From NCBI GenBank assembly GCA_007125435.1, contig SLDF01000143.1, forward strand, positions 1 to 10,805: 10,805 nt of DNA, in the 5' to 3' direction. This DNA is from Saprospiraceae bacterium. GTDB taxonomy: Bacteria; Bacteroidota; Bacteroidia; Chitinophagales; Saprospiraceae. A program made the translations under genes and the position numbers. Shown piece after piece: positions 7,144 to 10,805 of this stretch. Position 1 is the stretch's first letter. Every line of letters begins with the position of its first letter. The notes beneath the pieces were generated by a model that worked only from the letters and a program-made list of their open reading frames with translations, did not search any database and had not been told where the DNA came from.

Positions 7144-9444
7144 ATGAGGAAACTTTTAACAGTAGCTATAGCATTACTACTATCATTTTCTGTATTTGGC
7201 CAAGAAAAAGAAGATAAATTTAGACAGCTTTATGAAGAATTGCCTACTCCAAATGTATACAGAACTGCTTCTGGTGCACCAGGTCACGAATATTGGCAAC
7301 AGAGAGCTGATCATAAAATGTCCATAATATTAGATGATGATGAACAGAAAATAACAGGCAGTCAGACTATAACCTATTATAACAATTCGCCTGACCATTT
7401 GGATTACTTATGGTTACAATTAGATCAGAATATATGGCAACAAGATTCCGATGCCAATCTCATTCGACAAATTTCTGTTCAAGAGCGGATGAATATGTTT
7501 AATCTTTCATCATTGCTTAATGACTTTGATGGAGGATTTCATATTACCAAACTTACTGACCAAAAGAATAAAGATCTAAACTACATTATCAATAAGACAA
7601 TGTTGAGAATTGATCTAAACCAAACATTAAAACCGGGAGAGACTTTTCAATTCAATGTTGACTGGTGGTTTTTAATCAACGATAGAATGAAAGTGGGAGG
7701 AAGATCAGGCTATGAATATTTTGAGGAAGATGATAATTACCTTTATACCATAGCTCAGTACTTTCCAAGAATGGCCGTTTACTCTGACAACGAAGGATGG
7801 CAAAATAAACAGTTTCTAGGTAAAGGAGAATTTACACTTACTTTTGGAAATTACGAGGTAGATATTACTGTGCCTGCTGACCATCTAGTTGCAGCAACCG
7901 GGACACTTCAAAACCCGAAAGAAGTCATGAATAAGGATCAACTTAAAAGATATAAAGAAGCAGAGCAATCATTTGATCATCCGGTTATCATCGCTAATCA
8001 AGAAGAAGCAGAAGCAAGAGAACCACTGAGAGCAAGTACAACTAAGACATGGAAATTCAAGGCAGAGAATGTTAGAGACTTTGCATTTGCATCTTCAAGA
8101 AAATTTATATGGGATGCCATGGCTGTTGAGATAGGTGGAAAAAATATTATGGCTATGTCAATGTATCCCAAAGAAGCTAATCCTCTTTGGGAGCAATACT
8201 CAACAAAAGCTGTAGCACATACCTTGAGATGGTATTCTCACTTTACTATAGATTATCCTTATCCAGTGGCGTGGTCTATAAATGCTGATCGTATAGGCAT
8301 GGAATACCCGATGATTTGCTTTAATTACGGTAGATGTGCACCAGATGGTACTTACTCTAAAGCTACTAAATATGGGGTCATATCAGTCATTATTCATGAG
8401 GTAGGCCACAACTTTTTTCCTATGATTATTAACTCTGATGAAAGACAATGGACATGGATGGATGAGGGTCTCAATACTTTTGTACAATATCTTACAGAAC
8501 AACAATGGGAGAGAGGCTATCCATCAAGACGCGGACCAGCTCATATGATAACAGATTATATGAAAGGTGATCCAAGAAACCTTGAACCGATAATGACCAA
8601 TTCGGAAAGTGTATCTCAGTTAGGTATGAATGCCTATGCTAAGCCGGCAACTGCTCTTAATATCCTTAGAGAAACCATTATGGGTAGGGAATTATTTGAT
8701 CACGCGTTTAAAATGTATTCAAAACGTTGGGCTTTTAAGCATCCAACACCGGCTGACTTTTTCCGTACTATGGAAGATGCTTCAGCTGTAGATTTGGATT
8801 GGTTTTGGAGAGGATGGTTCTACACCAACCAATTTTGTGATCAAAGTATAAAATCATTTAAAACCTACACTGTAAAAAATAACAATCCTGAAAAAGAGTA
8901 CGCATACCAAAAAGCAAAGAGCGAACAATTAAAAAATATATCTCAGCAAAGATATAGGGACCAAGAAGAACTAACTTATGCAGAAAGGGATACAACATTA
9001 CTTGACTTCTATAACCTCGAGTATGATCCTATCCTTTTAAATACAATGACGAGTTCTGATTATGAAAGATTTCGAGCGTCTCTATCTGACAAAGAACGAG
9101 ACATCATAGACGGAGATTTATACTTTCATGAATTAACGGTTGAGAATGTTGGTGAATTGGTCATGCCCATTATTGTTAAATTTTCATTTGAGGACGATAG
9201 TGAAGAAGTCATACGTATTCCGGCAGAGATCTGGGCTGTTCATGCTGACATTGCTACCAAGACGTTTGTATCGGATAAAAAAATTGTACAGGTAGAACTC
9301 GATCCATATTTGGAAATAGCAGATGTAGATAGGAACAATAATTACTTTCCATCAAAAATAGAACCTTCAAGATTTGAACTATACAAAGGTAGAGATAGAA
9401 ATTACAGAAATGAGATGCAACAGCAAATGAATAGAAATAATTAA
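7144..9444 (+). CDS. Exported M1-family zinc aminopeptidase
   Basis: This 766-aa protein starts with a signal peptide (MRKLLTVAIALLLSFSVFG, likely cut before Gln20), so it acts in the periplasm or beyond. Residues about 30-280 form the N-terminal beta domain typical of M1 enzymes. The catalytic domain (about 290-570) holds the substrate-binding motif GMEYP (385-389, the GAMEN equivalent), the zinc motif HEVGH (418-422) with the third zinc ligand Glu441 in WMDEG (HExxH-18-E spacing), and a likely catalytic Tyr498 in NAYAKP. The remaining 200 or so residues are a charged linker and a C-terminal beta region ending in QQQMNRNN. No type IX secretion C-terminal domain is evident. The family removes N-terminal amino acids from peptides, and all key residues are present. 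The gene follows two parS-like sites and a possible TAnnTTTG box and has no Shine-Dalgarno sequence. It is convergent with the heme A synthase gene, with 10 bp between the two stop codons. The natural substrate cannot be inferred. Confidence 0.93.
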   Translation: MRKLLTVAIALLLSFSVFGQEKEDKFRQLYEELPTPNVYRTASGAPGHEYWQQRADHKMSIILDDDEQKITGSQTITYYNNSPDHLDYLWLQLDQNIWQQDSDANLIRQISVQERMNMFNLSSLLNDFDGGFHITKLTDQKNKDLNYIINKTMLRIDLNQTLKPGETFQFNVDWWFLINDRMKVGGRSGYEYFEEDDNYLYTIAQYFPRMAVYSDNEGWQNKQFLGKGEFTLTFGNYEVDITVPADHLVAATGTLQNPKEVMNKDQLKRYKEAEQSFDHPVIIANQEEAEAREPLRASTTKTWKFKAENVRDFAFASSRKFIWDAMAVEIGGKNIMAMSMYPKEANPLWEQYSTKAVAHTLRWYSHFTIDYPYPVAWSINADRIGMEYPMICFNYGRCAPDGTYSKATKYGVISVIIHEVGHNFFPMIINSDERQWTWMDEGLNTFVQYLTEQQWERGYPSRRGPAHMITDYMKGDPRNLEPIMTNSESVSQLGMNAYAKPATALNILRETIMGRELFDHAFKMYSKRWAFKHPTPADFFRTMEDASAVDLDWFWRGWFYTNQFCDQSIKSFKTYTVKNNNPEKEYAYQKAKSEQLKNISQQRYRDQEELTYAERDTTLLDFYNLEYDPILLNTMTSSDYERFRASLSDKERDIIDGDLYFHELTVENVGELVMPIIVKFSFEDDSEEVIRIPAEIWAVHADIATKTFVSDKKIVQVELDPYLEIADVDRNNNYFPSKIEPSRFELYKGRDRNYRNEMQQQMNRNN

Positions 9445-9454
9445 TATATTTAGT

Positions 9455-10531
9455 CTATTGAATTTGTTTTACTTGCCATGATTTAAATGTAAAATAAATC
9501 ATTAAACTTAGTAGAATAATACCTATACTTTGATGCGCTACACCGTAAAATACAGGTATCTGACCAACAGCATTTATAACCGTTAATATACCAAGGACAA
9601 CTTGGGTAAATAAGCAAATGATAAAGATTAAACTCATTGACTGTATACCTGAGAGAGTCTTACCTAATCGCCATAGACGTAAGAAATAATAAAGCCCAAT
9701 AAAGAAGATTAAATAGGCTGTTAGCCTGTGCACAAACTGAGTTAAAGCAGGCATAAAACTGCTTTTATCATACATCAAAAATGTATCTACGGTCCATAGA
9801 GATCTATCCAATAAGACGGATGGCACCCACTCCCCATTCATATCCGGCCAGGAAGGGTATACCATAGCAGCGCGCATACCGGCCACTAATGCGCCAGTGA
9901 ATATTTGGATGATCACTAATACTAAAAGTAGACGCGTCAATCCCCTGACATTTTCATAGCCGACATTAATTTTTACATCGCTTACTAACAAAAAGGTCCA
10001 CAATAAATAAGAAAATGTCAGTAGCGCCAGCCCTAGATGCATACTTAACTTATAAGCATTCACCCAAGGACGGTCTACTAATCCACTGGCTACCATGATC
10101 CATCCAAATGTTGCCACCAAACCTGCTAGGACAAAGACTGTAATCAATCTTTTTAACAATGGCTTATTAATCATTCCCCTTATTAAAAAATACGCTATAG
10201 GAATAATAAAAGCAAATCCCATCAGCCTTGCCCAGAGTCTATGGAAGTACTCCCAGAAATAAATGAACTTGAACTCTGACATACTAAGCCCTTGATTAAT
10301 CTTTTCGTACTGTGGTGTGGCCTTGTATAGATCAAATTCTTCTTGCCAGCTGTCTTCAGACATTGGCGGAAGTGTGCCGGTTACTATTTCCCACTTCGTT
10401 ATACTTAGGCCTGACCCGGTGAGACGGGTTATGCCCCCTATTAAAATCTGCATAAATATCAGTACCAGCCCGGCAAAAAGCCACCATCGTATAACACCAG
10501 GAATGTCATTGTATCTGTTCATTCTATTCAT
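9455..10531 (-). CDS. ctaA: Heme A synthase (COX15/CtaA family)
   Basis: This 358-aa integral membrane protein converts heme O to heme A by oxidising the C8 methyl group, supplying the cofactor of aa3-type cytochrome oxidases. About eight membrane segments are visible. The four conserved heme-ligand histidines are H97 (EYFHRLW), H165 (SMHLGLAL), H268 (FVHRLTAY) and H333 (GVAHQSIG), with the family's conserved Glu94 beside the first. The motifs GGITRLTGSGLSITKW (32-47), GTLPPM (52-57) and GLVDRPWVNAYKLSMH resemble the mitochondrial/proteobacterial Cox15 type. The external loops lack the paired cysteines of the Bacillus-type enzyme; the only cysteine is C306, in a membrane segment. The length is normal. 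Met4 (MNRMNR) is an alternative start and would give a slightly longer leader from the promoter just upstream. No oxidase subunit or heme O synthase gene lies within the window, so it appears to be a single-gene unit. Confidence 0.95.
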   Translation of the reverse strand: MNRMNRYNDIPGVIRWWLFAGLVLIFMQILIGGITRLTGSGLSITKWEIVTGTLPPMSEDSWQEEFDLYKATPQYEKINQGLSMSEFKFIYFWEYFHRLWARLMGFAFIIPIAYFLIRGMINKPLLKRLITVFVLAGLVATFGWIMVASGLVDRPWVNAYKLSMHLGLALLTFSYLLWTFLLVSDVKINVGYENVRGLTRLLLVLVIIQIFTGALVAGMRAAMVYPSWPDMNGEWVPSVLLDRSLWTVDTFLMYDKSSFMPALTQFVHRLTAYLIFFIGLYYFLRLWRLGKTLSGIQSMSLIFIICLFTQVVLGILTVINAVGQIPVFYGVAHQSIGIILLSLMIYFTFKSWQVKQIQ

Positions 10532-10540
10532 TTCTCATGA

Positions 10541-10573
10541 CAAAATTAATCAACTTATTGACTTCATTTTCAA
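10541..10573 (-). promoter_or_regulatory. Bacteroidota-type promoter for ctaA
   Basis: On the minus strand, TTG (10573-10571), a 22-nt spacer and TAATTTTG (10548-10541) fit the TTG-(17-23)-TAnnTTTG consensus. The box ends only 9 bases before the ATG at 10531. Transcription would therefore start within a few bases of the start codon, giving a near-leaderless mRNA, or a leader of about 12 nt if Met4 is the true start. Confidence 0.6.
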
Positions 10574-10684
10574 CATCCTCTTTTCTTAATAATGATGTTC
10601 TTTTTTATAAATTCAATTTATATTACTATCATTATTACTTGTGTTAGTTTGTTAGTACATTATATGACATATATATGGATATTA

Positions 10685-10760
10685 TTAATTAATACTTTTT
10701 ATATATGTTCCTAACATCGTTGATGTCAATCAAATACTTTATATACAAGGTATTAATTAA
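10685..10760. repeat. Nested AT-rich imperfect palindrome
   Basis: TTAATTAATAC (10685-10695) is the exact reverse complement of GTATTAATTAA (10750-10760). The arms continue inward imperfectly (TATATA on both sides). A small inner hairpin, ACATC (10714-10718) with GATGT (10722-10726), lies almost on the same axis. The surrounding 10532-10805 stretch is strongly AT-rich and shows no supportable gene. The only ATG near the right edge (10788) opens a five-codon frame. The palindrome could be an operator, part of a divergent promoter region for a gene beyond the edge, or chance in AT-rich DNA. Confidence 0.45.
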
Positions 10761-10805
10761 CTTACCAACACTCCGTTTATAACTCATATGAATAAAACTT
10801 TTTAA

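Noticed and set aside
9300..9444. Type IX secretion C-terminal domain on the M1 peptidase
   Set aside because: The tail is charged and Gln/Asn-rich and lacks the usual beta-sandwich sorting motif.
9445..9454. Bidirectional terminator between the convergent M1 peptidase and ctaA genes
   Set aside because: Only 10 AT-only or nearly AT-only bases separate the stops, and no GC-rich stem was seen around them.
10317..10589. 90-codon plus-strand frame over the ctaA start
   Set aside because: It is antisense to the conserved N-terminus of heme A synthase and is a shadow frame.
10788..10805. Start of a new gene at the right edge
   Set aside because: The ATG at 10788 is followed by an in-frame TAA after five codons.

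Overview
The window looks like an AT-rich chromosomal segment of an aerobic Bacteroidota bacterium. Three things point there: a TamB-type protein (1672 aa) followed by an Omp85-type lipoprotein of the TamL kind, a secreted M1 metallopeptidase, and promoters that fit the Bacteroidota consensus (TTG, then 17-23 nt, then TAnnTTTG) rather than the E. coli one. The genus cannot be fixed from the sequence. Saprospiria-like lineages are a guess.

Layout. Positions 1-5427 (minus strand) hold a two-gene unit: tamB, then the first 136 codons of a tamL-like gene that runs off the left edge. The stop of tamB and the start of the next gene overlap by one base (TAATG). Positions 5428-6259 carry no convincing gene. 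They contain a roughly 430-bp block that looks richer in G+C than its surroundings, and its core (5739-6074) is one long imperfect palindrome with arms of about 150-165 bp. Positions 6260-6994 (plus) encode an unrecognised 244-aa protein behind a good Bacteroidota promoter. Its layout faintly recalls homoserine kinase/GHMP enzymes without their glycine-rich ATP loop. Positions 6995-7143 contain two 16-bp palindromes (7002-7017 and 7083-7098) that closely match the ParB-binding parS consensus and sit on either side of a TAnnTTTG box. Positions 7144-9444 (plus) encode an exported M1-family aminopeptidase. Positions 9455-10531 (minus) encode heme A synthase (CtaA/Cox15), convergent with the peptidase and only 10 bp from it, with its own promoter almost touching the start codon. 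Positions 10532-10805 are very AT-rich and non-coding, with a nested palindrome at 10685-10760.

How the parts work together. TamB and the TamL-like lipoprotein should form an envelope-spanning system for outer-membrane biogenesis. Heme A synthase supplies the cofactor of aa3-type terminal oxidases. The M1 peptidase acts outside the cytoplasm. These are separate housekeeping functions, not one pathway. The least ordinary parts are the paired parS-like sites (possible chromosome-segregation loading sites, or operators for the peptidase gene), the fold-back element, and the degenerate kinase-like gene between them.
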